DNA from: Neobacillus soli NBRC 102451
Lineage (GTDB): Bacteria > Bacillota > Bacilli > Bacillales > Cytobacillaceae
Length of the DNA: 33,454 bases
NCBI RefSeq assembly: GCF_001591665.1
Contig: NZ_BCVI01000063.1
Location: 1-33,454, forward strand
Reading direction: 5' to 3'
Of this stretch, positions 21,030-28,204 are shown piece by piece. Made by a program: the position numbers and the translations under genes. Below the pieces are notes generated by a model. It did no database searches and was not told the DNA's origin. It saw only the letters and a program-made list of their open reading frames with translations. Numbering within the stretch: position 1 is the first letter of the stretch; each line of letters opens with the position of its first letter.

Positions 21030-22694
21030 TTGAATAAATTATGGTGGAAAGAAGCAGTGGCCTATCAGATCTATCCCCGCAGCTTTATAGATTCCAACGG
21101 GGATGGAATTGGAGATATTAAAGGTATTATTTCTAAGTTAGATTATTTACAGGGATTAGGAATCGATGTGGTCTGGGTCAGTCCCATGTATCAATCACCG
21201 AATGACGATAACGGCTATGATATTAGCGATTATCAGCAAATTATGGGCGAGTTCGGAACGATGGCTGATTTTGATTTGCTGTTAAAAGAAACACATCAAC
21301 GCGGAATGAAATTAATTTTGGATTTAGTCATTAATCATACAAGTGATGAGCATCCCTGGTTTATCGAATCCCGTTCCTCTAAAAGCAGCCCGAAAAGGGA
21401 TTGGTATATTTGGCGGGACGGGAAAGACGGAAAAGAGCCTAATAACTGGGAAAGTATTTTTGGCGGCTCTGCATGGGAATATGAAGAAAAATCGGATCAA
21501 TATTTCATGCATATTTTTTCAAAAAAACAGCCTGATTTAAATTGGGAAAACAAAGAAGTTCGTAACGCCCTTTACGAAATGGTTAACTGGTGGCTGGATA
21601 AAGGGATTGACGGCTTCCGGGTTGACGCAATCAGCCATATAAATAAGGAAGCAGGCCTAGCGGATATGCCAAATCCTGAAGGACTGGCGTATGTTTCATG
21701 TTTTGAAAAAATGATGAATGTCGATGGCATCCAAGCGTTTTTACAGGAATTGAAAAACGAGACATTTTCTAAATATGACATCATGACGGTTGGCGAAGCG
21801 AACGGAGTAACGGTGGATGATGCTAAAGATGTTGAGCAATGGATTGGCGAAAAGAATGGGAAGTTCAATATGGTTTTTCAATTTGAACATCTAGATCTTT
21901 GGGATACTGATAAGAAAAAAGAATTGGATATTGTCGAGTTAAAGAATGTGTTATCGCGCTGGCAAAAGGGGCTGGAAGGTAAGGGATGGAATGCCTTATT
22001 TATCGAAAACCATGATAAAGCACGAATTGTCTCTACATGGGGAAATGATCAAGAATATTGGCGGGAAAGTGCCACAGCGTTTGCGGCAATGTATTTCTTG
22101 ATGCAGGGAACACCGTTTATTTATCAGGGCCAAGAAATTGGCATGACCAATGTTCAATTTGACTCCATCGATGACTATGATGATGTTTCGGCAAAAAATA
22201 TGTATCGCTTGAAGCGTGAAGAAGGAATACCACACGAGGAAATCATGGAGATTATTTGGGCATCAGGTCGTGATAATTCACGGACGCCGATGCAATGGTC
22301 ATCCGAAGAAAATGGCGGCTTCAGCACTGGTGAGCCTTGGTTAAAGGTGAATTCAAATTATAATAGAATCAATGTAGAAGCACAACAAAATGACGATTCT
22401 TCTATTTTGAACTTTTATAAACAGATGATTCGCTTGAAAAAGGCGCATGAAGTGTTTACCTATGGTCATTATGAGCTGCTGTTGAACGATGATCCGCAAA
22501 TTTATGCTTACACAAGGGACTTGGATGGTGAAAAGGTACTCGTCATTACAAACCTTTCCGCTAAGCCGGCAGAATTCACAGGAGCACCCTTGGAATATAC
22601 GAATTTAATGCTTCATAATTATCAAGTGAATGAGCATGAATTACTACATCAGGTGCCATTAAAACCATACGAAGCAAGAGTATATCGCGTATAG
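21030..22694 (+). CDS. Alpha-glucosidase (GH13_31), last gene of the mdx operon
   Basis: The 554-residue cytoplasmic enzyme releases glucose from the non-reducing end of maltose and maltodextrins. The visible motifs are DVVWVSPMYQSPNDDNGYDI, DLVINHTSDEHPW, DGFRVDAISHINKEAGLADMPNP (nucleophile D199), TVGEANGVT (acid/base E256) and ENHDKARIV (D329). The alanine after the nucleophile and the DAISHI-K pattern resemble Geobacillus alpha-1,4-glucosidases rather than oligo-1,6-glucosidases, so its specificity should complement the paralogue at 12603. The TTG at 21030 follows TGAGGA, 20 bp after malR. It ends just before a strong bidirectional terminator, closing the operon. Confidence 0.9.
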   Translation: MNKLWWKEAVAYQIYPRSFIDSNGDGIGDIKGIISKLDYLQGLGIDVVWVSPMYQSPNDDNGYDISDYQQIMGEFGTMADFDLLLKETHQRGMKLILDLVINHTSDEHPWFIESRSSKSSPKRDWYIWRDGKDGKEPNNWESIFGGSAWEYEEKSDQYFMHIFSKKQPDLNWENKEVRNALYEMVNWWLDKGIDGFRVDAISHINKEAGLADMPNPEGLAYVSCFEKMMNVDGIQAFLQELKNETFSKYDIMTVGEANGVTVDDAKDVEQWIGEKNGKFNMVFQFEHLDLWDTDKKKELDIVELKNVLSRWQKGLEGKGWNALFIENHDKARIVSTWGNDQEYWRESATAFAAMYFLMQGTPFIYQGQEIGMTNVQFDSIDDYDDVSAKNMYRLKREEGIPHEEIMEIIWASGRDNSRTPMQWSSEENGGFSTGEPWLKVNSNYNRINVEAQQNDDSSILNFYKQMIRLKKAHEVFTYGHYELLLNDDPQIYAYTRDLDGEKVLVITNLSAKPAEFTGAPLEYTNLMLHNYQVNEHELLHQVPLKPYEARVYRV

Positions 22695-22702
22695 TAATGG
22701 GA

Positions 22703-22732
22703 AAAAGACGATTCGGAACCGAATCGTCTTTT
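22703..22732. terminator. Bidirectional terminator closing the mdx operon
   Basis: AAAAGACGATTCGG (22703-22716) and CCGAATCGTCTTTT (22719-22732) form a perfect long stem with A- and T-rich edges. It separates the operon from the convergent DoxX gene. Confidence 0.85.
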
Positions 22733-22743
22733 AGTATTGTTCG

Positions 22744-23259
22744 TTACGCTGCTGCTTTAGGTTTCTTGCTGCCAAGTCCTTTGCCGCTCATTTTTCTGAT
22801 ATAAGGAACCACCCAGCGGTCTAAACCGATTCTTCCTGCATTATAACCAGCAGCCAAGATGATGAAGCCAAGGAAAATGTCTGTAGGGTTTGTGGAGACC
22901 GTTCCAGCTAGGAAGAAAGAGAAGTTCATTACTAAGCCGAAAACACAAGCAGCTGTTGTTAAGCAGCCCAAGAGAAGTCCTAAGCCAATTAATAATTCAC
23001 CCCAAGGGACGATGAAGTTGAAGAAGTCAACGTTCGGCAGAGCGAAGCTTTTCAAAAACTCAACATACCATCCGTAAACCACGGCACCGTCCGGCCCCTT
23101 AACCGGGTTAGCTGTTACCCCTTTTAGAAATCCTGCCGCATCAAATCCGCCTGTTAGTTTGTGTAATCCTGCTGTGAACCAAGAATAGCCAAGGTATAAA
23201 CGGATGACTGTTAAAAGGACCGCCGAGATTTTATTTTCTCTTAAAAATTTGTTAAACAT
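22744..23259 (-). CDS. DoxX-family membrane protein
   Basis: This 171-residue protein has about four hydrophobic spans and the DoxX/DoxD pattern: VIRLYLGYSWFTAGLHKL in the first span, YGWYVEFLKSF, then FFNFIVPWGELLIGLGLLLGC and FFLAGTVSTNPTDIFLGF. Members are linked to thiosulfate:quinone oxidoreductase subunits in Acidianus and to redox stress in others, but function is mostly unproven. The C-terminus is basic (GLGSKKPKAAA). It starts at ATG 23259 after AAAGGCGG. A perfect 16-bp palindrome lies upstream at 23300, suggesting repressor control. Confidence 0.8.
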   Translation of the reverse strand: MFNKFLRENKISAVLLTVIRLYLGYSWFTAGLHKLTGGFDAAGFLKGVTANPVKGPDGAVVYGWYVEFLKSFALPNVDFFNFIVPWGELLIGLGLLLGCLTTAACVFGLVMNFSFFLAGTVSTNPTDIFLGFIILAAGYNAGRIGLDRWVVPYIRKMSGKGLGSKKPKAAA

Positions 23260-23299
23260 TTTTCATTCCGCCTTTCCTTTTTTATTTGTTTCTTTCTAC

Positions 23300-23315
23300 T
23301 TCCAATATATTGGAA
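23300..23315. promoter_or_regulatory. Perfect 16-bp palindrome upstream of the DoxX gene
   Basis: TTCCAATATATTGGAA reads identically on both strands and lies 40 bp before the start codon, in the expected core promoter or start region. Small MarR-, TetR- or HxlR-type regulators bind sites like this. No regulator gene is adjacent. Confidence 0.5.
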
Positions 23316-23406
23316 TTTTACATAAAAAACATGGTAATAGTGATAAGTTCAAAATTTGTTCGAAATGTTTTGACAAATGCATGAACAGCTTTCCTTTTTA
23401 AAAGAA

Positions 23407-23440
23407 AATGGTATCCCAATTTGGTCGGGATACCATTTTT
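23407..23440. terminator. Terminator after the MATE gene
   Basis: A perfect 11-bp stem (AATGGTATCCC at 23407-23417, GGGATACCATT at 23427-23437) with TTTTT on the plus side and a T-containing tail on the minus side. It overlaps the 3' end of the MATE gene. Confidence 0.75.
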
Positions 23441-24809
23441 AATTGCTATTGCAAAGCAGTTTTCTGTACTCTTTTTTTCGACGCTCCCACGGTTTCATGA
23501 GCCAACGTCTTAAGGCGAAGCATCCCCGCAGCCATTCATCTGCCCCTTGGGCCAGCCATATTCCTAACAGTCCTAAACCATAATGAATACCGAACAGATA
23601 ACTTAAGGAAACTGCAATTCCCCACATCGATAACATGCCAATGATAACGGGGAAACGGACATCGCCGGCGGATTTGAGGGAACTCATCAGAACGATATTC
23701 ATAGCCCTACCCGGTTCGACGAAAACAATTGCCCATAATACCGGCAGACCAATGGCAATGATGCTAGGATCTTTTGTGAAAGTTTCCAATAAAGGCGACC
23801 CAATCATGGCAATAATTACCGAAGTAATCAATGAGGCTGCCATGGAGACTTTTAAAGTGCGAATACCGCGATGCAGCGCCTTATCAAACCGTTTACCGCC
23901 AATGTACCGTGCCACAAGTAGCTGCGTTCCTTGGGCAATTGCTAGTGTGAACAAATAACAAAGCATATTAATATTTAGAATATAGACTCGGGCGGCAAGC
24001 GAAGCGGTCCCCATCGAGACTACGAAGCTAGTAATAACGAGCTGGGATAATTGATAAGAAAGATTTTCACCTGCTGATGGAACTCCAATCGAAAGCAGAC
24101 TCTTAATATCTTCTTTCTTCGCTTTGAAAATATCACTGATTGCCAGCTTTAATGAAAGTCTGTCATACACTAAGTAGATTAAGGCACAAACAGCATAAGC
24201 GCGTGCCGCAACAATTGCCCATGATACACCGGTGACACCTGTAATCGGTAAGCCAAAAATCCCTGAAATGGCTAGGATATTTCCGCCAATGCTGATCAGG
24301 TCCATGACCACTGTCACGACCATTGATTCCTTTGTATACCCGTGACTCCTTAGAATGGCACTTAACGCTAGCGAAATCGATTCGAAAAAGAGGGAGATCC
24401 CGCAAATACGGACAAATGTAAGCCCGTAATCAAATACTTTTCCTTGAATGTCGAATAAACGTAATAAGTGTTCCCCAAAGAGGAAAACGATAATGGATAT
24501 GATGATACCAAACCAAAAATTCAATCCGAATACCGACCGTGATAACTGTCTCGCCTGTTTCAGGCGGCCAGCCCCGAGATTTTGGCTAATTAATACGGTT
24601 GCGCCGATGGAAGTCACGGTGAAGACTAATATGAAAATGTTCAATAGCTGGTTGGCAACCCCCACTCCAGCTGCCGCGGCATCGGAGTAGTGACTTAACA
24701 TAAATGTAGCCACAATGCCCATGCCCATATGAAGGGCCAGCTCAATAAAGAGCGGCCATGAAATACTGAATAGTGTCTGTTCTTGAAATTTGCTAGTTTG
24801 ATCCTTCAA
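23439..24809 (-). CDS. MATE-family efflux protein
   Basis: This 456-residue protein has about twelve membrane spans in two related halves, as in multidrug and toxic compound extrusion exporters driven by sodium or protons. Recognisable parts are FSISWPLFIELALHMGMGIVATFMLS in span 1, TSIGATVLISQNLGAGR after span 2 and the second-half counterpart AIAQGTQLLVARYIGG. The family is wide and the substrate cannot be told. It starts at TTG 24809 with AAGGAG 10 nt away; there is no competing ATG nearby. It is a single gene. Confidence 0.88.
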   Translation of the reverse strand: MKDQTSKFQEQTLFSISWPLFIELALHMGMGIVATFMLSHYSDAAAAGVGVANQLLNIFILVFTVTSIGATVLISQNLGAGRLKQARQLSRSVFGLNFWFGIIISIIVFLFGEHLLRLFDIQGKVFDYGLTFVRICGISLFFESISLALSAILRSHGYTKESMVVTVVMDLISIGGNILAISGIFGLPITGVTGVSWAIVAARAYAVCALIYLVYDRLSLKLAISDIFKAKKEDIKSLLSIGVPSAGENLSYQLSQLVITSFVVSMGTASLAARVYILNINMLCYLFTLAIAQGTQLLVARYIGGKRFDKALHRGIRTLKVSMAASLITSVIIAMIGSPLLETFTKDPSIIAIGLPVLWAIVFVEPGRAMNIVLMSSLKSAGDVRFPVIIGMLSMWGIAVSLSYLFGIHYGLGLLGIWLAQGADEWLRGCFALRRWLMKPWERRKKEYRKLLCNSN

Positions 24810-24944
24810 AGCTTTGATACTCCTTACCTTATTAGCCTAATAAAATTTAATAAATTCCATTGTACACTTAAGCTGCCAATAAAAATAGATGAATCAGACA
24901 TAGGCATTCAAAAAACAACGTTTGCTCCGCTCCGCTCTTTTCCA

Positions 24945-24988
24945 CAAAAAAACCCACCGGCTTTATCAAAAAAAAAATCGCCGGCAGG
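24945..24988 (-). terminator. Intrinsic terminator after the 25040 gene
   Basis: On the minus strand CCTGCCGGC (24988-24980) pairs with GCCGGTGGG (24961-24953) over 9 bp with two G-T pairs, followed by seven Ts. The stretch 24810-24944 shows no gene. Confidence 0.7.
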
Positions 24989-25039
24989 AATTTTTTTATA
25001 AAAATAATGTATCTAAACAAACGGTTTAGCAAAACAGCC

Positions 25040-25429
25040 CTACAGACCCCATTTCATGGCGACAGTTAAGGTGCAGCAGTTACCTGGTTGGTTTTGGTTT
25101 GTTTGAGTAGTTAGGATGAAGTTCACACCTGTTGGCGTAAACTTGGTAGTCACCGGGACTTTTAGGCCAATGGATTTAATCATTGTATCCACTTCTGCAT
25201 TCTTCCCCTGCTGCGCTGCGGTCATCATCTTTTTCGCGAACCCAAGATTGCCTAATCGGTCTAGCAATATACTCCCTTGTTCCATTAGTATTCGAAATGA
25301 TTTGACCGAGCTGGCAAATATCTTTGTATCCACCGCTGGATAACTTCGAGTGTATGGATAATTAACTAGATAAGGGATATAAGGATTCATCGGGGGAATG
25401 GGTGAATAGTGAAAAGGGTTATAGTACAT
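25040..25429 (-). CDS. Conserved-looking small protein, probable sporulation gene
   Basis: I do not recognise the family by name. The 129-residue product has a Tyr/Pro-rich head (MYYNPFHYSPIPPMNPYIPY) of the sort common in spore coat and inner-coat proteins, then a helical middle (FASSVKSFRILMEQGSILLDRLG) and a beta-rich tail ending in GNCCTLTVAMKWGL with a vicinal cysteine pair. The frame is open to 25459, but GGAAGGAGAG is 6 nt from the ATG at 25429. A sequence matching the sigma-K promoter consensus lies 38-64 bp upstream. Together these suggest a mother-cell sporulation protein; this is inference. Confidence 0.6.
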   Translation of the reverse strand: MYYNPFHYSPIPPMNPYIPYLVNYPYTRSYPAVDTKIFASSVKSFRILMEQGSILLDRLGNLGFAKKMMTAAQQGKNAEVDTMIKSIGLKVPVTTKFTPTGVNFILTTQTNQNQPGNCCTLTVAMKWGL

Positions 25430-25466
25430 CGTAACTCTCCTTCCATGTAAAAAGCACAAGGCAATA

Positions 25467-25493
25467 TACGGTATGACATTTTGGGGCTTTTGT
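25467..25493 (-). promoter_or_regulatory. Candidate sigma-K promoter
   Basis: On the minus strand AC (25493-25492), a 16-bp spacer, then CATACCGTA (25475-25467) fit the B. subtilis sigma-K consensus AC-N16-CATANNNTA exactly. The short consensus makes chance matches common, but position and gene composition agree. Confidence 0.45.
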
Positions 25494-25567
25494 TACTTAT
25501 TACCTTCCATGGACCGGAATGGCATTTGTGTAATGGGGCAGTCGTATCCGCCTTCAATGTGGGACTT

Positions 25568-25600
25568 GCGCGTGGATATAAGTTGTGTCCACGCGCTTTT
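25568..25600 (+). terminator. Strong hairpin next to the DUF4097 gene 3' end
   Basis: GCGCGTGGA (25568-25576) pairs perfectly with TCCACGCGC (25588-25596), followed by TTTT on the plus strand. The flanking genes are both on the minus strand, where there is no T-tract, so the orientation is odd for a terminator of the DUF4097 gene. Confidence 0.5.
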
Positions 25601-25605
25601 CTTCG

Positions 25606-26478
25606 TTATTTGATATGAATATTGCCGCTGGTTAATTCAAGGTTTATTTTATACTTGCCGGAGCCATGTTTTCCTTTGATGCTCCTATGTTTATTTTCTT
25701 TAGAGGTCAATGGAATGTCACAAGTTATATTGCCGCTAGTCACATCCCCATTAAGGGTGAAATCGGCGTTTTTAGGCAGGTTTAGCCCAACACTTCCAGA
25801 GGTTACTTCAATATCAATGGGGTCCGTTAACTTATCGAGCTGAAAATTAAGCTTGCCAGAGGCTACATTTGCTTTGATTGCACCTGTATAGTGTTTGACA
25901 TCAAGACGGCCGGAGCTTAAGTCAAACGAACCCGTTTCAGTTTTTAAGGAATCAATGTCAACATTTCCGGAAGCCCCGTTATGCTCAAACCGTTTGATGA
26001 CCAGATTTTGGAGCTGCATGTTACCAGAACCGATATCTATTGTTAATTCCTCTAGTTTTACTGGGTTGCTCTTTGATTGACCAGTGAAATTTACATTCCC
26101 CGAACCCACCTTGATGTTCATGTTCCGGTCATATTTTTCAGGAATAAAGATTTTTAGCTTCTTCTTTTCCGAGGGGGTGAACCAGTTGAACCAATCAAAC
26201 CCTTTGCTTTTAAGAGAAACCTCTACCTTATCTCCCTTTTCCGCGACTGTTAGTTTTTGTTTTCCAGTATAAACAACCTTTAAATCTTTCCGATCCTCCG
26301 GAATAATCATCGTATTGATACTTGAAATATTTACTTCAATCATGTCAATATTATCCGTTATCGAAGCCTTTCCGTCTTTATTGTTATTGTCTGAATTAAA
26401 CCAATCAAACTGCAATGCCTGTGTATAGATAATATATAGCCCAGTGATCACCAATAAAAGAATCACGATTCTTTTCAC
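25606..26478 (-). CDS. DUF4097 beta-helix protein, LiaG-like
   Basis: This 290-residue protein has one N-terminal membrane anchor (residues about 4-22, IVILLLVITGLYIIYTQAL) and an extracellular repetitive beta-strand domain. The repeats are G/S-G-x-V/I units: IKVGSGNVNFTG, DIGSGNMQLQN, ASGNVDIDSL, LSSGRLDVKHY, VASGKLNFQL, VTSGSVGLNL, VTSGNITCDI and LTSGNIHIK. This is the DUF4097 / putative adhesin pattern found in B. subtilis LiaG, but no liaIHFSR genes are adjacent, so I do not name it liaG. The ORF is open to 26544; GGGGATGG is well spaced for the GTG at 26478. It is monocistronic. A role in cell-envelope stress is inference from family. Confidence 0.78.
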   Translation of the reverse strand: MKRIVILLLVITGLYIIYTQALQFDWFNSDNNNKDGKASITDNIDMIEVNISSINTMIIPEDRKDLKVVYTGKQKLTVAEKGDKVEVSLKSKGFDWFNWFTPSEKKKLKIFIPEKYDRNMNIKVGSGNVNFTGQSKSNPVKLEELTIDIGSGNMQLQNLVIKRFEHNGASGNVDIDSLKTETGSFDLSSGRLDVKHYTGAIKANVASGKLNFQLDKLTDPIDIEVTSGSVGLNLPKNADFTLNGDVTSGNITCDIPLTSKENKHRSIKGKHGSGKYKINLELTSGNIHIK

Positions 26479-26712
26479 TTTTTTCCATCCCCTTTTTCTA
26501 ACATCTTCTATATAAATGATAAGAAATCCTTTGATATTCCTCAATGAACCTGAGAATTATTTGTTGCTACGACTAAAGATGTATTTGGAAGTCATCCCCT
26601 ACTTCCTATTTTCGGGTTGCCGAAAGATTTTTATCATCCTTTGAAAACTAGTATGGCGTTCCACGCTCCATCTACAATGAAAATAATTTCAGAGAACTAG
26701 CCGGTGTCACCT

Positions 26713-26826
26713 AATTAAGGCGGTGTGAGCAGAGCTAGGCTTCACTTTATTCATAGTCCAATCATGTATATCAAATGCTAAACTTGTCCATACTAATTCG
26801 CTTTTGCGGAGCTCCGCCCCTTTTCC
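26713..26826 (-). repeat. Dispersed ~115-bp element, copy B (inverted)
   Basis: The reverse complement matches 12377-12495: it begins GGAAAAGGGGCGGAGC, holds the perfect palindrome GCGGAGCTCCGC, shares the TTTAG and GATATA words in the middle and ends GCCTAGCTCTGCTCACACCGCC. It lies in the gap before the rhodanese operon. The rest of 26545-26869 shows no gene. Confidence 0.75.
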
Positions 26827-26869
26827 ATAGAAAAGAAATTATGGTATCCTTTTTATGGAGGTGTTTCAG

Positions 26870-27202
26870 ATGACAATTCAGAAAATGACACCAAGGGAGC
26901 TTCATGAAAGGCTGCAAGTTGATGAAAAGGTAGTTATCCTCGACGTCAGGGCAGAAGAAAAATACAAAGAATTTCATATAGAAGAAAGCCAAAACGTTCC
27001 AAAGTCGATTATTTTTCAAATGGACGAGAAAGAAGATGTACTGCTGGACCTGCCGAAGGACGAAGAAATTATCGTCACCTGTACAACGGGGAATTCCGCC
27101 GCAAAATGTGCAGGTATCCTCGATGCTCAACGCTATAAAGTAACTGTATTAGAAGGCGGCCTTACGGCATGGAAAGCATATTTGAGTTCGCTTGAAGACT
27201 AA
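26870..27202 (+). CDS. Rhodanese-like domain protein
   Basis: This 110-residue single rhodanese domain has VILDVRAEEKYKEFHIEESQNVP, the CH2-like motif before the active loop, and the active-site loop VTCTTGNSAAKCA with the catalytic cysteine in CTTGNSA. Such proteins transfer sulfane sulfur through a cysteine persulfide. A second cysteine follows nine residues later. The ORF opens at 26855, but GGAGGTG directly before the ATG at 26870 sets the start. It heads an operon with a BASS transporter (16 bp gap) and an NCS2 permease, which might mean that the transported compound contains sulfur. Confidence 0.85.
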   Translation: MTIQKMTPRELHERLQVDEKVVILDVRAEEKYKEFHIEESQNVPKSIIFQMDEKEDVLLDLPKDEEIIVTCTTGNSAAKCAGILDAQRYKVTVLEGGLTAWKAYLSSLED

Positions 27203-27218
27203 TTAGGAGAGACCTTAC

Positions 27219-28187
27219 ATGCTGCAAAAGCTAAATAAACAACTAGAGAAAATCATGCCGTTAATTACTCCAGTCAGCGTTGTGATAGGAGTATTGCTCA
27301 GCGCTTATCTGAAGGATTTTTCCTATTTAATCCCCTGGATTTTCGCCTTCATGACCTTCGCGGGGAGCTTAGGTTCCAATTTCAGATCATTAAAAGATGT
27401 CATAATCCATCCGTTTCCTATTTTTCTGGCGATGTTAATCTTGCATATCCTCATGCCGATTTGGGCATGGGGCATCGGGCATATCGCCTTTTCTGGTGAC
27501 GCCTACACGATTACCGGTCTCATTTTGGGCATGGTCATCCCAACCGGCGTTACGAGCTTCATTTGGGTTTCCATCTACAAAGGGAACATTCCGCTAGTGC
27601 TATCCATTATATTAATCGATACCTTGCTATCGCCAATCATTGTTCCATTTTCGCTGTCAATGTTTATGGGAAAAACGGTTGAAATGGACTTCATCAGCAT
27701 TATGAAAGGGCTATTGGGTATGATTGTGATCCCGTCCATAATTGGCATGTTTTTAAACCAGGCAACAAAGGGGAAGATTAAAGACCAATTAGGAACCCGC
27801 CTTGCTCCTTTTTCAAAAATCAGCCTTGGATTTGTGGTCATGCTTAACGGGGCAGTGGTTGCTCCTTATTTAAGGAATATCAATTTGAAACTAGTTGGTA
27901 TTACGTTGACTGTCTTTATGATTGCATTTACTGGTTACTTGTTTTCCTTCCTCTTGGGCAAATTAATGAAAAGGGACCGAGATACTGTCCTTACACTGAC
28001 TTTCACAGGTGGAATGAGGAATATTAGTGCCGGGGCCGTCATCGCCGTTGCCTATTTTCCCGCTTCAGTGGCTGTGCCAGTGGTTGTCGGCATGCTATTT
28101 CAACAAGTGCTGGCCTCAATCAATGGGCATTTTCTCGAGCGCTATTATCATAAAAAGGTGGAAAAACAAGAATCTATCGCATTTTAA
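27219..28187 (+). CDS. Bile acid:sodium symporter (BASS) family transporter
   Basis: This 322-residue membrane protein has about ten spans in the BASS/BART fold. Recognisable are the GSLGSNFRSL segment after span 2, the conserved crossover regions MVIPTGVTSFIWVS and TFTGGMRNISAGAVIAVAYFP, and the end VVVGMLFQQVLAS. Bacterial BASS members move organic anions with sodium (for example pantoate or keto acids), and bile acids are unlikely to be the substrate. It starts at ATG 27219 behind AGGAGAG. It is the second gene of the operon; the NCS2 permease follows 17 bp later. Confidence 0.85.
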   Translation: MLQKLNKQLEKIMPLITPVSVVIGVLLSAYLKDFSYLIPWIFAFMTFAGSLGSNFRSLKDVIIHPFPIFLAMLILHILMPIWAWGIGHIAFSGDAYTITGLILGMVIPTGVTSFIWVSIYKGNIPLVLSIILIDTLLSPIIVPFSLSMFMGKTVEMDFISIMKGLLGMIVIPSIIGMFLNQATKGKIKDQLGTRLAPFSKISLGFVVMLNGAVVAPYLRNINLKLVGITLTVFMIAFTGYLFSFLLGKLMKRDRDTVLTLTFTGGMRNISAGAVIAVAYFPASVAVPVVVGMLFQQVLASINGHFLERYYHKKVEKQESIAF

Positions 28188-28204
28188 AAAGGGTGTTTTA
28201 TAAA

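Noticed and set aside
24920..24942. Possible third copy of the ~115-bp dispersed element
   Set aside because: The minus strand has GGAAAAGAGCGGAGCGGAGC, similar to the element's start, but nothing resembling its middle or its GCCTAGC...CACACCGCC end follows.
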